Of a stretch of 64,000 nt of DNA, positions 34,335 to 42,834 are shown piece after piece (within the stretch, counting starts at the first letter, position 1; the number at the start of each line of letters is the position of its first letter). Location of the stretch: positions 1 to 64,000 of the forward strand of contig NZ_JAWXRD010000040.1 in NCBI RefSeq assembly GCF_033843265.1, in the 5' to 3' direction. Below the pieces are notes generated by a model. That model was not told where the DNA came from and did no database searches. It saw only the letters and a list, made by a program, of their open reading frames with translations. The position numbers and the translations under genes are program-made. The stretch is from Scandinavium lactucae (lineage in GTDB: Bacteria > Pseudomonadota > Gammaproteobacteria > Enterobacterales > Enterobacteriaceae).

Positions 34335-34550
34335 TTATTGCACGTAGTGCCAGACGGTCTTCGGCACTTCACCGACGTTGTATAAACGGCCACCGGAAAC
34401 CAGTTCAGCACGACGATGATCGGCCGCCCGATACATATTCACAATGTCCTGGGTATCCGTCAGAGAGTAATTCAGATGGTCAAAGAGTTTTTCCAGACTT
34501 TCGAGGGAACTGATCTTTCGGAATTTTAATAAATAATCCTGAACGGTCAT
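34335..34550 (-). CDS. cnu: Hha/H-NS-binding modulator Cnu
   Basis: Hha-family partner of H-NS (also ydgT) that strengthens silencing of horizontally acquired and virulence genes and binds near oriC in E. coli. ATG (complement of 34548-34550) gives 71 residues, MTVQDYLLKFRKISSLESLE..., with the conserved MYRAADHRRAELVSGGRLY core. The longer frame to 34655 is not supported. Confidence 0.95.
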   Translation of the reverse strand: MTVQDYLLKFRKISSLESLEKLFDHLNYSLTDTQDIVNMYRAADHRRAELVSGGRLYNVGEVPKTVWHYVQ

Positions 34551-34744
34551 TTTAGCGCGTTTCCATTTTATGATGTTGTAATTATGAGGTAAGAACAACC
34601 TGCCAACGGCAACCTGGGTTGTAAGTGGTGTCAAATCAGACAGTGATAATCGCACGAATTATTTCGGCTATAAATAGCAAAAACAAGCACGGAACGTGAT
34701 TCTGTTGTCGTTAAATTTAATTTAAGAATTTTCTAAAACTATAT

Positions 34745-34764
34745 CAGGCGTCGGATGACGCCTG
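34745..34764 (-). terminator. terminator after the GH1 gene
   Basis: CAGGCGTC (34745-34752) pairs with GACGCCTG (34757-34764) around GGAT, 10 nt after the GH1 stop on the minus strand. The tail ATATAGTTTT is moderately U-rich. Confidence 0.7.
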
Positions 34765-34774
34765 GAGGGGAAGA

Positions 34775-36175
34775 TTATCGCTGTTGGCCGCGGGTGGCAA
34801 TGACGTTTTGATACCAGAAAAAGCTCTTTTTACGTTTTCGTGTCAAATTCTGCTGATGATCAACATAAACAAAACCATACTGTTTTTTGTAACCGTTCAA
34901 CCAGCTTAATAAATCAATAAATGACCACGGGTAATAACCTCGGACGTCTGCGCCCTGCGCCATCGCTTTTTCCATGGCATCAATATGCATCTGTAAATAG
35001 TCAATACGCGGTTGATCGACAATTTCTCCGTCAATAATAGGGTCTTTCGCGCCTAAACCATTTTCGGTGATGTACATCGGAATATCGCCATAGCGTTCTT
35101 TAATCATCATAATGCCGTCGGTCAAACCCTGAGGCCAAATCTCCCAGTCCCAGTCGGTATATACCCCGTCCGGATTCCGCACGAATTTGAACAGGTCTTT
35201 GAAGCCGAACTCTGCCCCACTGTTGGGTTCGCCGTTATGGTTGCTGGCGATCTGCGTGTCGCCCGGGTTGGCGACCACCGTTTCGCGGCGGTAATAGTTA
35301 AGGCCAATGAAGTCGCAGATGTTGTTGCGCAGCAGCTCATCATCGCCCGGTTCAAAGCGGGGAACATCCCACAGGGCCTGCGTTTGAGCGAGCAATGCTT
35401 CAGGATAGTGGCCTTTGAGCACCGGATCGTACAGCCAGTGGGTATGGATAGCATCCGCCAACTCAGTGGCGATGCGGTCTTCCGGACTGCTGGTTAGCGC
35501 GGTATGCGGTTGCAGGACGTTTACGAAACCAATGTCGCCCTGAATGTTCATTTCGTGGAAGGCTTTCACCGCCAGGGCATGGGCGATAAACACCTGATGA
35601 CAGGCCTGAATCGCCCGGGCCGGATCACGAACCGACGGGGGATGGCTGCCGGTGATATAACCGTGGCCGATAAAGACGATGGTTTCGTTAAAGGTGGCCC
35701 ACAGTTTAACGCGGTCGCCGTAGCGCGAGTAGCACAGGCGGGCGTATTCCTCGAAGGCAAGCGCGGTGGAACGCACCTCCCAACCGCCTTCATCCTGCAA
35801 TGCCTGCGGCAGGTCCCAGTGATAAAGCGTAATCATGGGCACAATGTTGTGCGCCAACAGGGTGTCGATTAAATCGCTGTAGAATTTAACGCCGGCTTCG
35901 TTCACTTCTCCGCGGCCGTTAGGCAGCAGGCGAGGCCAGGAGATAGAAAAACGGTAGCTTTGCAGGCCCATTTCGGCCATCAGCGCCACGTCTTCCTGCA
36001 TCCGGTGATAGTGATCGACGGCGACGTCGCCATTGGTGTTTTGATATGTCGTACCAGGGAGATGAGAGAAAACGTCCCAGATGGAAAGCCCTTTGCCATC
36101 TTCGTTATGTGCGCCTTCTACCTGATAGGCGGCGGTTGCCGCGCCCCACAGAAAATTTTTTGGAAATGCAGCCAT
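34775..36175 (-). CDS. GH1 6-phospho-beta-glucosidase
   Basis: Glycoside hydrolase family 1, 466 residues, a single TIM barrel. Catalytic acid/base is Glu164 in TFNE and nucleophile Glu371 in ITENG. Ser424, Lys431 and Tyr433 form the S-x6-K-x-Y set that binds a 6-phosphate in phospho-beta-glycosidases, so the substrate is probably a PTS-imported beta-glucoside such as cellobiose, salicin or arbutin phosphate. Its overall sequence is closer to Bacillus-type GH1 enzymes than to E. coli AscB or BglB. No PTS gene adjoins it. It interrupts the cnu-blr order of K-12 and has its own promoter with AscG-like operators. Confidence 0.88.
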   Translation of the reverse strand: MAAFPKNFLWGAATAAYQVEGAHNEDGKGLSIWDVFSHLPGTTYQNTNGDVAVDHYHRMQEDVALMAEMGLQSYRFSISWPRLLPNGRGEVNEAGVKFYSDLIDTLLAHNIVPMITLYHWDLPQALQDEGGWEVRSTALAFEEYARLCYSRYGDRVKLWATFNETIVFIGHGYITGSHPPSVRDPARAIQACHQVFIAHALAVKAFHEMNIQGDIGFVNVLQPHTALTSSPEDRIATELADAIHTHWLYDPVLKGHYPEALLAQTQALWDVPRFEPGDDELLRNNICDFIGLNYYRRETVVANPGDTQIASNHNGEPNSGAEFGFKDLFKFVRNPDGVYTDWDWEIWPQGLTDGIMMIKERYGDIPMYITENGLGAKDPIIDGEIVDQPRIDYLQMHIDAMEKAMAQGADVRGYYPWSFIDLLSWLNGYKKQYGFVYVDHQQNLTRKRKKSFFWYQNVIATRGQQR

Positions 36176-36204
36176 TACACGCTCCTTATCGATGAGATAA
36201 AAGC

Positions 36205-36234
36205 AGTGTAAGGAGTCAGACTTAGGGTCTGCAA
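36205..36234 (-). promoter_or_regulatory. promoter of the GH1 gene
   Basis: On the minus strand TTGCAG (complement of 36229-36234) and TACACT (complement of 36205-36210) are 18 nt apart. A ribosome site AAGGAG lies before ATG 36175. The -35 is overlapped by the adjacent operator. Confidence 0.65.
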
Positions 36235-36256
36235 CCGGTTTCAGAAACCGGTTACA
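36231..36256. promoter_or_regulatory. tandem AscG/GalR-like operators
   Basis: Two copies of an ACCGGTT palindrome abut: GCAACCGGTTTCA (36231-36243) and AGAAACCGGTTACA (36243-36256). They share the GAAACCGGTTTC form known for E. coli AscG, a LacI/GalR-family repressor of a beta-glucoside locus. The sites cover the -35 of the GH1 promoter, which fits repression. No cognate regulator is in the window. Confidence 0.65.
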
Positions 36257-36286
36257 TAGGTTGCGACCGGAGTCACTTTCTTACCG

Positions 36287-36424
36287 TTATTTATGTTGTG
36301 CGGTGGCAGGGGGCTCTGGTGGCTGGTAATTATCAATATGATGCGCCGCAATCAGCAGCAAAAAGCACACGCCCAGTACAATCCAGCCCACCAGCTCGAC
36401 GATACGATTAAATACCATACTCAT
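36287..36424 (-). CDS. blr: divisome-associated membrane peptide Blr
   Basis: A 45-codon gene, MSMVFNRIVELVGWIVLGVC at the start and IDNYQPPEP...QHK at the end. One membrane helix covers about 9-27, with a short periplasmic Pro-rich tail. Sequence and position next to ydgJ match E. coli Blr (41 aa), a small division-ring protein affecting beta-lactam susceptibility and envelope stress. ATG at 36418 is an alternative start. It is divergent from ydgJ. The hypothetical ydgJ extension upstream of 36572 would run antisense to it. Confidence 0.88.
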   Translation of the reverse strand: MSMVFNRIVELVGWIVLGVCFLLLIAAHHIDNYQPPEPPATAQHK

Positions 36425-36571
36425 AACAATCAATGTCCAAAAGAATCCAGGGGCGAAATGTTACCAGGAACATGGCGTTCGCGCCAGTTGAAACGGGGAG
36501 TGTTAATAAAGGGTTGTGAGCCTCTTACAGATGTTGTGAAATGGCGGGTAACCACAGATGAGGGCAAAAAC

Positions 36572-37612
36572 ATGAGTGACACTATCCGCGTCGGATTAAT
36601 TGGCTATGGCTACGCGAGTAAAACCTTTCACGCACCGCTGATCAGCGGTACGCCGGGAATGACGTTGGCGGCAGTTTCCAGCAGCGATGAAGCGAAAGTC
36701 AAAGTGGACTGGCCGGGTGTTAAGGTCGTTTCTGAGCCGAAGCATCTGTTTAACGATCCCAGCATCGATTTAATTGTCATTCCCACGCCTAACGATACCC
36801 ATTTCCCGCTGGCGAAGGCCGCGCTGGAAGCGGGCAAGCATGTGGTGGTGGATAAGCCGTTCACCGTGACACTGTCACAGGCTCGCGAACTGGATGCGCT
36901 GGCGCGTAGCCTCGGTCGTCTGCTGTCGGTGTTTCACAACCGTCGCTGGGACAGCGATTTCCTGACGGTAAAAGCCCTGATCGCTGAAGGCTCGCTTGGC
37001 GAAGTGACCTTCTTTGAGTCGCATTTCGACCGCTATCGCCCGGAAGTCCGCAACCGCTGGCGCGAGCAGGGCGGCCCTGGGAGCGGCATCTGGTACGATT
37101 TAGCTCCGCATCTGCTCGATCAGGCGGTGAATTTATTCGGTCTGCCGGTCAGCCTGACAGTTGACCTGGCGCAGTTGCGTCCGGGCGCGCAGTCAACGGA
37201 CTACTTCCATGCGGTGCTGAACTATCCGCAGCGCCGGGTGATCCTGCACGGCACGCTGCTGGCCGCAGCGGAATCCGCACGTTATATCGTGCATGGCACC
37301 CGCGCGAGCTACGTTAAATATGGACTCGATCCGCAGGAAGAACGCCTGAAAAACGGGGAGCGTTTGCCCCAGGAAGATTGGGGTTATGATATGCGTGATG
37401 GGGTGGTGACGCGTGTGGACGGCGATGACCGTACGCAAGAGACCTGGCTGACGGTGCCGGGTAACTATCCGGCCTATTACGCCGGTATTCGTGATGCCCT
37501 GAACGGCAGCGGAGAGAACCCGGTCCCGGCGAGCCAGGCGATTCAGATTATGGAATTGATTGAGCTGGGGATTGAATCCGCGAAGCATCGCGCGACGTTG
37601 AGCCTGACCTGA
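36572..37612 (+). CDS. ydgJ: Gfo/Idh/MocA oxidoreductase YdgJ
   Basis: NAD(P)-dependent oxidoreductase of unknown substrate. ATG 36572 gives 346 residues, the E. coli length; the open frame to 36293 is rejected. The Rossmann domain (about 1-120) has RVGLIGYGYASKTFHAPLI and the EAGKHVVVDKPFTV motif with its catalytic Lys. The C-terminal substrate domain includes GGPGSGIWYDLAPHLLDQ with the usual His. It is convergent with add. Confidence 0.93.
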   Translation: MSDTIRVGLIGYGYASKTFHAPLISGTPGMTLAAVSSSDEAKVKVDWPGVKVVSEPKHLFNDPSIDLIVIPTPNDTHFPLAKAALEAGKHVVVDKPFTVTLSQARELDALARSLGRLLSVFHNRRWDSDFLTVKALIAEGSLGEVTFFESHFDRYRPEVRNRWREQGGPGSGIWYDLAPHLLDQAVNLFGLPVSLTVDLAQLRPGAQSTDYFHAVLNYPQRRVILHGTLLAAAESARYIVHGTRASYVKYGLDPQEERLKNGERLPQEDWGYDMRDGVVTRVDGDDRTQETWLTVPGNYPAYYAGIRDALNGSGENPVPASQAIQIMELIELGIESAKHRATLSLT

Positions 37613-37617
37613 TGAAT

Positions 37618-37653
37618 TACCCGGTGGCGGTGGCGCTCACCGGGTATTTTTTT
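37618..37653. terminator. terminator between ydgJ and add
   Basis: TACCCGGTG (37618-37626) pairs with CACCGGGTA (37638-37646), followed by seven T residues on the plus strand. Confidence 0.88.
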
Positions 37654-38653
37654 AAGCCGCTTTTACCGCATCAATCAGCGCCTGTTTCTCCTGGGCGGAA
37701 AGGAACGCTATCTCCAGACCGTTAATCTGCGCCTGACGGATCTGCGCCGCAGAAAGACCGGCTGCCGGGGCCGCTACCTGGTACTCGTGAATAATGTCGA
37801 TCCCTTGAACCGCCGGGTCGTCGGTATTCAGTGATGCCAGCACGCCGTGTTCCAGGAACGTCTTGAGTGGGTGGCGCGCCAGGGTTGGCACGGTGCTGGT
37901 CTGAATGTTTGAGGTCAGACAGGATTCAATTCCAATGCGCTGTTCGGCGAGGAAATCCATCAACGCGCGGTCTTCCACTGCTTTTACACCGTGGCCGATA
38001 CGCTCGGCACCCAATTCACGAATCGCCTGCCAGATGCTTTCCGGCCCGGCAGCTTCACCTGCATGAACGGTGATATGCCAGCCCGCATCGCGTGCGCGAT
38101 TGAAATGATTGAGGAACAGGCTGCCCGGGAAGCCCAGTTCATCACCGGCCAGATCCAGGGCGGTAATACCGTCGCGATGGGCGAGCAGGGCGTTCAGCTC
38201 TTGTTCACAGGCAGTTTCGCCGAAGGTGCGGCTCATGATGCCAATCAGTTTGGCCTGCACCGGGAAATCACGGCAACCTTGCTGCACCCCGGCGATCACC
38301 GCTTCAACCACCCCGGCGACCGGCAGGCTGTGCGTCATTGCCATATAGCCCGGCGAGAAGCGCAGTTCAACATAGTGCAAACCGTTGCGGGCAGCATCTT
38401 CAATATTCTCATACGCTACGCGGCGACAGGCGTCGAGGTCGGCCAGGACTTTCACACCCCAATCGAGTTTGCTCAGGAAGCTGACGAGATCTGGTTCATT
38501 GCTGGTGACCTGAACGTGCGGGCGCAAGGTGTCCAGCGTGGAGGCAGGAAGCGCAATGTTATGCTGGCGACCGAGTTCAAGAATGGTTTGTGCGCGAATG
38601 TTGCCATCAAGGTGGCGGTGAATGTCTGTCAGGGGCAGGTCTTTATGAATCAT
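37652..38653 (-). CDS. add: adenosine deaminase
   Basis: Zn-dependent hydrolase converting adenosine and deoxyadenosine to inosine forms in purine salvage. The 333-residue TIM barrel has the metal ligands HxH in DIHRHLDG (about 12-14), His and Glu in VHAGEAAGPE, and Asp in LNTDDPAVQG. Together with PunC and PurR it gives the window a purine theme. It lies downstream of malY, with a hairpin between them. Confidence 0.97.
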   Translation of the reverse strand: MIHKDLPLTDIHRHLDGNIRAQTILELGRQHNIALPASTLDTLRPHVQVTSNEPDLVSFLSKLDWGVKVLADLDACRRVAYENIEDAARNGLHYVELRFSPGYMAMTHSLPVAGVVEAVIAGVQQGCRDFPVQAKLIGIMSRTFGETACEQELNALLAHRDGITALDLAGDELGFPGSLFLNHFNRARDAGWHITVHAGEAAGPESIWQAIRELGAERIGHGVKAVEDRALMDFLAEQRIGIESCLTSNIQTSTVPTLARHPLKTFLEHGVLASLNTDDPAVQGIDIIHEYQVAAPAAGLSAAQIRQAQINGLEIAFLSAQEKQALIDAVKAA

Positions 38654-38723
38654 GGTCGCACTCTTTTTTTAGGTGAAGTTTTTTAGGTAAAGTGCGACAC
38701 ATTATAAAGCGAAAACGAGGGAA

Positions 38724-38760
38724 AAAGCTATTTTGCGCAACGACTATCTCTGTTGCGCAA
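38724..38760 (-). terminator. malY terminator built from two palindromes
   Basis: Two copies of the palindromic sequence TTGCGCAA (38733-38740 and 38753-38760) lie 20 nt apart. They allow a 9-bp stem with a 10-nt loop. On the minus strand AATAGCTTTTT follows, 5 nt beyond the malY stop. Confidence 0.6.
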
Positions 38761-38765
38761 CAGCG

Positions 38766-39938
38766 TTAGCGAACGGCATGAAGGGCGTTAATCAGCCCCT
38801 GGACACCACGTTCGAGCTTACTGCGTGGACAGCCCGCATTGAGACGGACAAAGCCATTGCCTTCTTCCCCGTAGGTATAACCCGGCATGATGGCGACCTT
38901 TTGTTGCTCAATCAGCACTTTTTGCAGCAGTTTGTCGTCGATGTGCAACGGGCGTAGATCAATCCACGCCAGATACGTTGACTCCGGCGGTTGCCAGTGA
39001 AGTTCCGGGAAGGCGGCGTTCAATTCGCTGGCAATAAAGCGCATGTTGTCCTGCAAATAATCACGCAGCGCGTCAAGCCAGGCCTCGCCCTGTTCATAGG
39101 CGGCAATGTGCGCCACCACGGCAGGAATGGAAGGGGAAGATAGTCCGTCCCGTCCTTTAAGCGCGTTGAGATACCCATTGCGCGAGGTTTCTGCCCCAAT
39201 CAGACCGTATGCCCCGGTCAAGGCTGGAATGTTGAAGCTCTTGGAACCTGAGGTGAACAGCGCCCAGTCGTTTTGTGCCACTTCACACCACGGAATATGG
39301 CGGCGACCGTGCCAGGTCATATCCATGTGGATTTCATCGCTGATCACCTTCACGCCGTGCTTATTGCACAGGCTGGCGATAGTAGTCAGCTCTTCGCGAG
39401 TCCACACTTTCCCGGTGGGGTTATGTGGGCTGCACAACAGCAGGATTTTATTTCGTGGTTCGGCAAGCACGCTTTCCAGCAGCGTCATGTCACATTGCCA
39501 GCCTTCGGCGGTCTGATGCAGCGGCACGGCGGCAATCTGACGATGGTTACCCTCAATCGCTTTGTAGAAAGCGTCATAGGCCGGGGTCTGGACCACCACG
39601 CCGTCGCCGATCTCTGACCATTGGCGGATCATTTCTGAAACCATGTAAATAACCGACGGGCCGTACACCACCTGTTCGGTGTCAATCTGGCTGTCAAAAC
39701 GTGTCTGGAACCAGTGCTGAATCGCGCCCAGGAACTCGTCGTTTTTCCAGCGGCTGTAGCCCAGTACGCCATGGCTCAGACGTTGGCTGACTGCCTCCAG
39801 GATGCAAGGGGCGGTGGCGAAATCCATATCCGAGATGGTGAAAGGCAGTAAATCCGCTGCGCCGAAGCGGTCAGCAACGTAATCCCACTGGGTACACCAG
39901 GTGCCGTGGCGGTCTACAACCGTTGAGAAATCAAACAT
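38766..39938 (-). CDS. malY: cystathionine beta-lyase / maltose regulator MalY
   Basis: PLP enzyme with C-S lyase activity that also binds MalT and dampens the maltose regulon in E. coli. ATG (complement of 39936-39938) gives 390 residues beginning MFDFSTVVDRHGTW. The PLP lysine is in SGSKSFNIPALTGAYG. Conserved PLP contacts include YSRWKNDEF and SPHNPTGKVW. It is downstream of malX in the malXY operon controlled by MalI. Confidence 0.96.
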   Translation of the reverse strand: MFDFSTVVDRHGTWCTQWDYVADRFGAADLLPFTISDMDFATAPCILEAVSQRLSHGVLGYSRWKNDEFLGAIQHWFQTRFDSQIDTEQVVYGPSVIYMVSEMIRQWSEIGDGVVVQTPAYDAFYKAIEGNHRQIAAVPLHQTAEGWQCDMTLLESVLAEPRNKILLLCSPHNPTGKVWTREELTTIASLCNKHGVKVISDEIHMDMTWHGRRHIPWCEVAQNDWALFTSGSKSFNIPALTGAYGLIGAETSRNGYLNALKGRDGLSSPSIPAVVAHIAAYEQGEAWLDALRDYLQDNMRFIASELNAAFPELHWQPPESTYLAWIDLRPLHIDDKLLQKVLIEQQKVAIMPGYTYGEEGNGFVRLNAGCPRSKLERGVQGLINALHAVR

Positions 39939-40008
39939 CGGAAACTCCATTTCGGTCAAACGGGGGAGGAAACATTGTCCCCCTTCAGAGCGAAGGGGGA
40001 AAGGAGAT

Positions 40009-41601
40009 TTACGCCTCGACGGTATGCATCAGGCTGGCCAGTTCATCTTTGACCGACTGGACCTGCGGGCCAATCACAACCTGCAGACTGTGCTGGTTGA
40101 GCTGGACCACACCGATGGCACGGTTGGCTTTCAACGCGTCAACGTCAACCTTGCTCATGTCATCCACCGACAGACGCAAACGCGTCAGGCAGTTATCGAG
40201 GTTGGTGATGTTATCCGTGCCGCCGAGTGCTGCCAGAATGGCAGGGGCGTTGTAGCCGGATTTACCGATCGCCCCCACCATGGCTTTTTCTGCGCTGGAG
40301 GCGGATTCGATATCGCGGCCCGGCGTTTTGATGTTAAAGCGAGTGATAGCGAAGCGGAAGATAGCGTAGTAGGCCGCAAACCAGATAGCCGCGACAACCG
40401 GCACCATATACCACTTGGTGGCCAGGCCGTGCAGAATACCGAACACCACGAAGTCGATGATGTTGCCATCGGTGTTACCGATAGTCACACCCAGAACCGC
40501 CATGATGGTAAAGCCAAGGCCCGTCAGCAGGGCGTGGATAACGTACAGCACCGGAGCGACGAACAGGAACAGGAATTCCAGCGGTTCGGTGGTGCCGCCC
40601 ACGACACAGGCAATCACGCCGGAGATAAGCAGGCCTTTAATCTTGTGACGGTTTTCCGGACGCGCACAGTGATACATCGCCAGTGCCGCACCCGGCAGAC
40701 CGCCGAGGAAGGCAGGCATTTTACCCTGAGACAGGAAGCGAGTTGCGCTCTCAGCGAAGCCATGTGTCGTTGGGCAGCTCAGCTGCGCCTGGAAAATAGT
40801 CAGCGCGCCGCTGACCTGATGGCCACAAACATCCAGGGTGCCGCCCGCTTCGGTAAAGCGAATCAGGGCTACCAGAATGTGATGCAGACCGAACGGCAGC
40901 AGCAGACGTTCACCGGTGCCGAAGATCATCGGACCAAACTCACCCGCACCGTTAATCACGTAACCCAGACCGTTAATGCCTTTAGCAAAGATTGGCCAAA
41001 TCAGCGGGATAACCAGCCCCACCAGACCGAGCACCACGGTAGTGATGATTGGCACAAAACGGGTGCCACCGAAGAATGCCAGCGCATCCGGCAGGCGAAT
41101 GGTATTGAAACGCTCATGCAGCATCCACACGATGATGCCGCAGATAACCGCCCCGAGGATCCCGGTATCAATAGACTGAATGCCAATCACGTTCTGGATG
41201 TTGTTGGCTTTCAGGATAGCCGCATCGGTGGTAGGCAGAATGCCTTTCGCTGTCAGCCAGAAGTTGACCGCCAGGTTCATCACCGCAAAGCCGACAAAAC
41301 CGGCAAACGCCGCCACGCCTTTGTTATCACGCGCCAGGCCCAGTGGGATAGCGATACAGAACATCACTGGCAGGAAGCTGAAGGCAAACGAGCCGACTTT
41401 ACCCATCCAGATGAAAACGGCCTGCAGGAACGGGGTGTCCAGCCACGGAAGCAGCGTGGTGACATCGTGGCTGCTCAGCGAGCTGCCGATGCCCATCATG
41501 ATCCCGCAGAACGAGAGAAGTGCCACTGGCAGCATGAACGTCTTGCCGAGCTGCTGGAAAAATTCCCACAGGCTAATTTTGGGTGCTGCTTTCGCCGTCA
41601 T
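40009..41601 (-). CDS. malX: PTS enzyme IICB, maltose/glucose type MalX
   Basis: Membrane permease and phosphoryl carrier of the glucose-family PTS, able to carry glucose and maltose in E. coli. ATG (complement of 41599-41601) gives 530 residues. The EIIC domain (about 1-400) shows GTGERLLLPFGLHHI and GGTTEPLEFLFLF. The EIIB domain (about 440-525) has the phosphorylated Cys in NLDNCLTRLRL. The promoter faces malI, with two MalI operators and a CRP site. Confidence 0.96.
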   Translation of the reverse strand: MTAKAAPKISLWEFFQQLGKTFMLPVALLSFCGIMMGIGSSLSSHDVTTLLPWLDTPFLQAVFIWMGKVGSFAFSFLPVMFCIAIPLGLARDNKGVAAFAGFVGFAVMNLAVNFWLTAKGILPTTDAAILKANNIQNVIGIQSIDTGILGAVICGIIVWMLHERFNTIRLPDALAFFGGTRFVPIITTVVLGLVGLVIPLIWPIFAKGINGLGYVINGAGEFGPMIFGTGERLLLPFGLHHILVALIRFTEAGGTLDVCGHQVSGALTIFQAQLSCPTTHGFAESATRFLSQGKMPAFLGGLPGAALAMYHCARPENRHKIKGLLISGVIACVVGGTTEPLEFLFLFVAPVLYVIHALLTGLGFTIMAVLGVTIGNTDGNIIDFVVFGILHGLATKWYMVPVVAAIWFAAYYAIFRFAITRFNIKTPGRDIESASSAEKAMVGAIGKSGYNAPAILAALGGTDNITNLDNCLTRLRLSVDDMSKVDVDALKANRAIGVVQLNQHSLQVVIGPQVQSVKDELASLMHTVEA

Positions 41602-41654
41602 AAAACGACTCCTTGTGCTGTAAATACTGTTGTAGTTGTTGAGTGCAGCGAGAA

Positions 41655-41670
41655 GATAAAACGTTTTACC
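41655..41670. promoter_or_regulatory. MalI operator near malX
   Basis: GATAAAACGTTTTACC differs in one base from the perfect site at 41734-41749. It lies 54 nt before the malX start and would block malXY transcription. Confidence 0.85.
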
Positions 41671-41679
41671 TAAGTTTAG

Positions 41680-41695
41680 TGCGAGGTAAATCACA
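41680..41695. promoter_or_regulatory. CRP site in malI-malX region
   Basis: TGCGAGGTAAATCACA has the CRP form TGxGA-N6-TCACA. It lies between the two MalI operators. CRP activates both divergent promoters of this region in E. coli. Confidence 0.7.
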
Positions 41696-41733
41696 TATTG
41701 AAACTATGATAAGGTTTATAAATATAACCCATT

Positions 41734-41749
41734 GATAAAACGTTTTATC
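41734..41749. promoter_or_regulatory. MalI operator near malI
   Basis: GATAAAACGTTTTATC is a perfect 16-bp palindrome, identical to the E. coli MalI operator. It is 26 nt before the malI start and indicates autoregulation. Confidence 0.9.
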
Positions 41750-41774
41750 GCTACACAGGAGTGGCAAGCGGCGC

Positions 41775-42800
41775 ATGGCCATTGCAAAAAAAGTCACCAT
41801 TAACGACGTCGCCCATGCGGCTGGGGTCTCCGTCGCCACCGTTTCGCTGGTGTTAAGCGGCAAAGGGCGCATCTCTACGGCGACCGGTGAACGTGTCAGT
41901 CAGGCCATTGAGCAGCTTGGCTTTGTGCGTAACCGTCAGGCGGCATCATTGCGCGGCGGGCCATCGGGGGTGATAGGGCTGATTGTGGGCGACCTGTGTT
42001 CACCCTTTTACGCCGAACTCGCCGCGGGCATGATTGAAGCCCTCGAATCACAGGGCAAAATGGTGTTTCTCACTCAGGGCGGGCGCAAGGGCGAACACAT
42101 GGTCGAGCGCTTCGATACCCTGGTGTCACAGGGTGTAGACGGCATTGTGATTGCCGGGGCGGTCGACAGAGGCGCTGAACTGCGTAGCAAAGCCGATGAA
42201 AACGGGGTGCCGCTGGTTTTCGCTTCCCGGGCCAGCTATCTCGATGATGTCGATCTGATCCGCCCGGATAACATGCAGGCCGCGCAGATGATTACCGAAC
42301 ACCTGATCCGCCGTGGGCACCAGCGCATCGCCTGGCTGGGCGGACAAAGCGCCTCGTTGACCCGCGCAGAACGTGTCGGTGGCTACTGCGCCACGCTGCT
42401 AAAGTTTGGTTTACCGTTCCACAGTGAATGGGTGGTGGAGTGTGAGGCCAGCCAAAAACAGGCTTCTCAGGCCTTAACTCATCTGCTGGGGCAAAACCCA
42501 ACCATCACCGCAGTGGTCTGTTATAACAGCGTGGTGGCGATGGGAGCCTGGCTGGGGCTGATGCGTTCCGGCTGGAAAAGCAGTGACGAAGGGGTTGATT
42601 ACTACGATAAACGTGTGGCGCTGGCGGCCTTTGCGGAAGTCCGCGAAAAAGACCTCGACGACGCGCCGATGAGCTGGGTGATAACGCCTGCTCGCGAAAT
42701 GGGTAAAAGCGTGGCGGAGAGAATGCTCCAGCGTATTGAGGATGGAAAGAGCACGGTGCGCAATCAGATTATGCCGCCGCGCCTGGTCAAACAGCAGTAA
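41775..42800 (+). CDS. malI: LacI-family repressor MalI
   Basis: Repressor of malXY and of itself. The 341-residue product has the helix-turn-helix TINDVAHAAGVSVATVSLVL and the hinge VRNRQAASLRGG. The periplasmic-binding-protein-like ligand domain follows. The inducer is not known. In K-12 the hdhA-uid genes lie between malI and ydgA. Here ydgA is the direct convergent neighbour. Confidence 0.95.
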   Translation: MAIAKKVTINDVAHAAGVSVATVSLVLSGKGRISTATGERVSQAIEQLGFVRNRQAASLRGGPSGVIGLIVGDLCSPFYAELAAGMIEALESQGKMVFLTQGGRKGEHMVERFDTLVSQGVDGIVIAGAVDRGAELRSKADENGVPLVFASRASYLDDVDLIRPDNMQAAQMITEHLIRRGHQRIAWLGGQSASLTRAERVGGYCATLLKFGLPFHSEWVVECEASQKQASQALTHLLGQNPTITAVVCYNSVVAMGAWLGLMRSGWKSSDEGVDYYDKRVALAAFAEVREKDLDDAPMSWVITPAREMGKSVAERMLQRIEDGKSTVRNQIMPPRLVKQQ

Positions 42801-42827
42801 AAAAAACCGGCAGCCAGGCTGCCGGTT
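42801..42827 (-). terminator. terminator between malI and ydgA
   Basis: AACCGGCAGCC (42805-42815) pairs with GGCTGCCGGTT (42817-42827), a near-perfect 11-bp stem. The T run lies on the minus strand, so it mainly ends ydgA. Confidence 0.88.
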
Positions 42828-42834
42828 ACGCGGA

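Noticed and set aside
36293..36571. Long N-terminal extension of ydgJ
   Set aside because: ATG 36572 gives the exact family length, and blr occupies the opposite strand of the extension.
39901..41673. 590-codon plus-strand frame opposite malX and malY
   Set aside because: Gln/His/Arg-rich composition and exact overlap with well-conserved genes show it is an antisense shadow.
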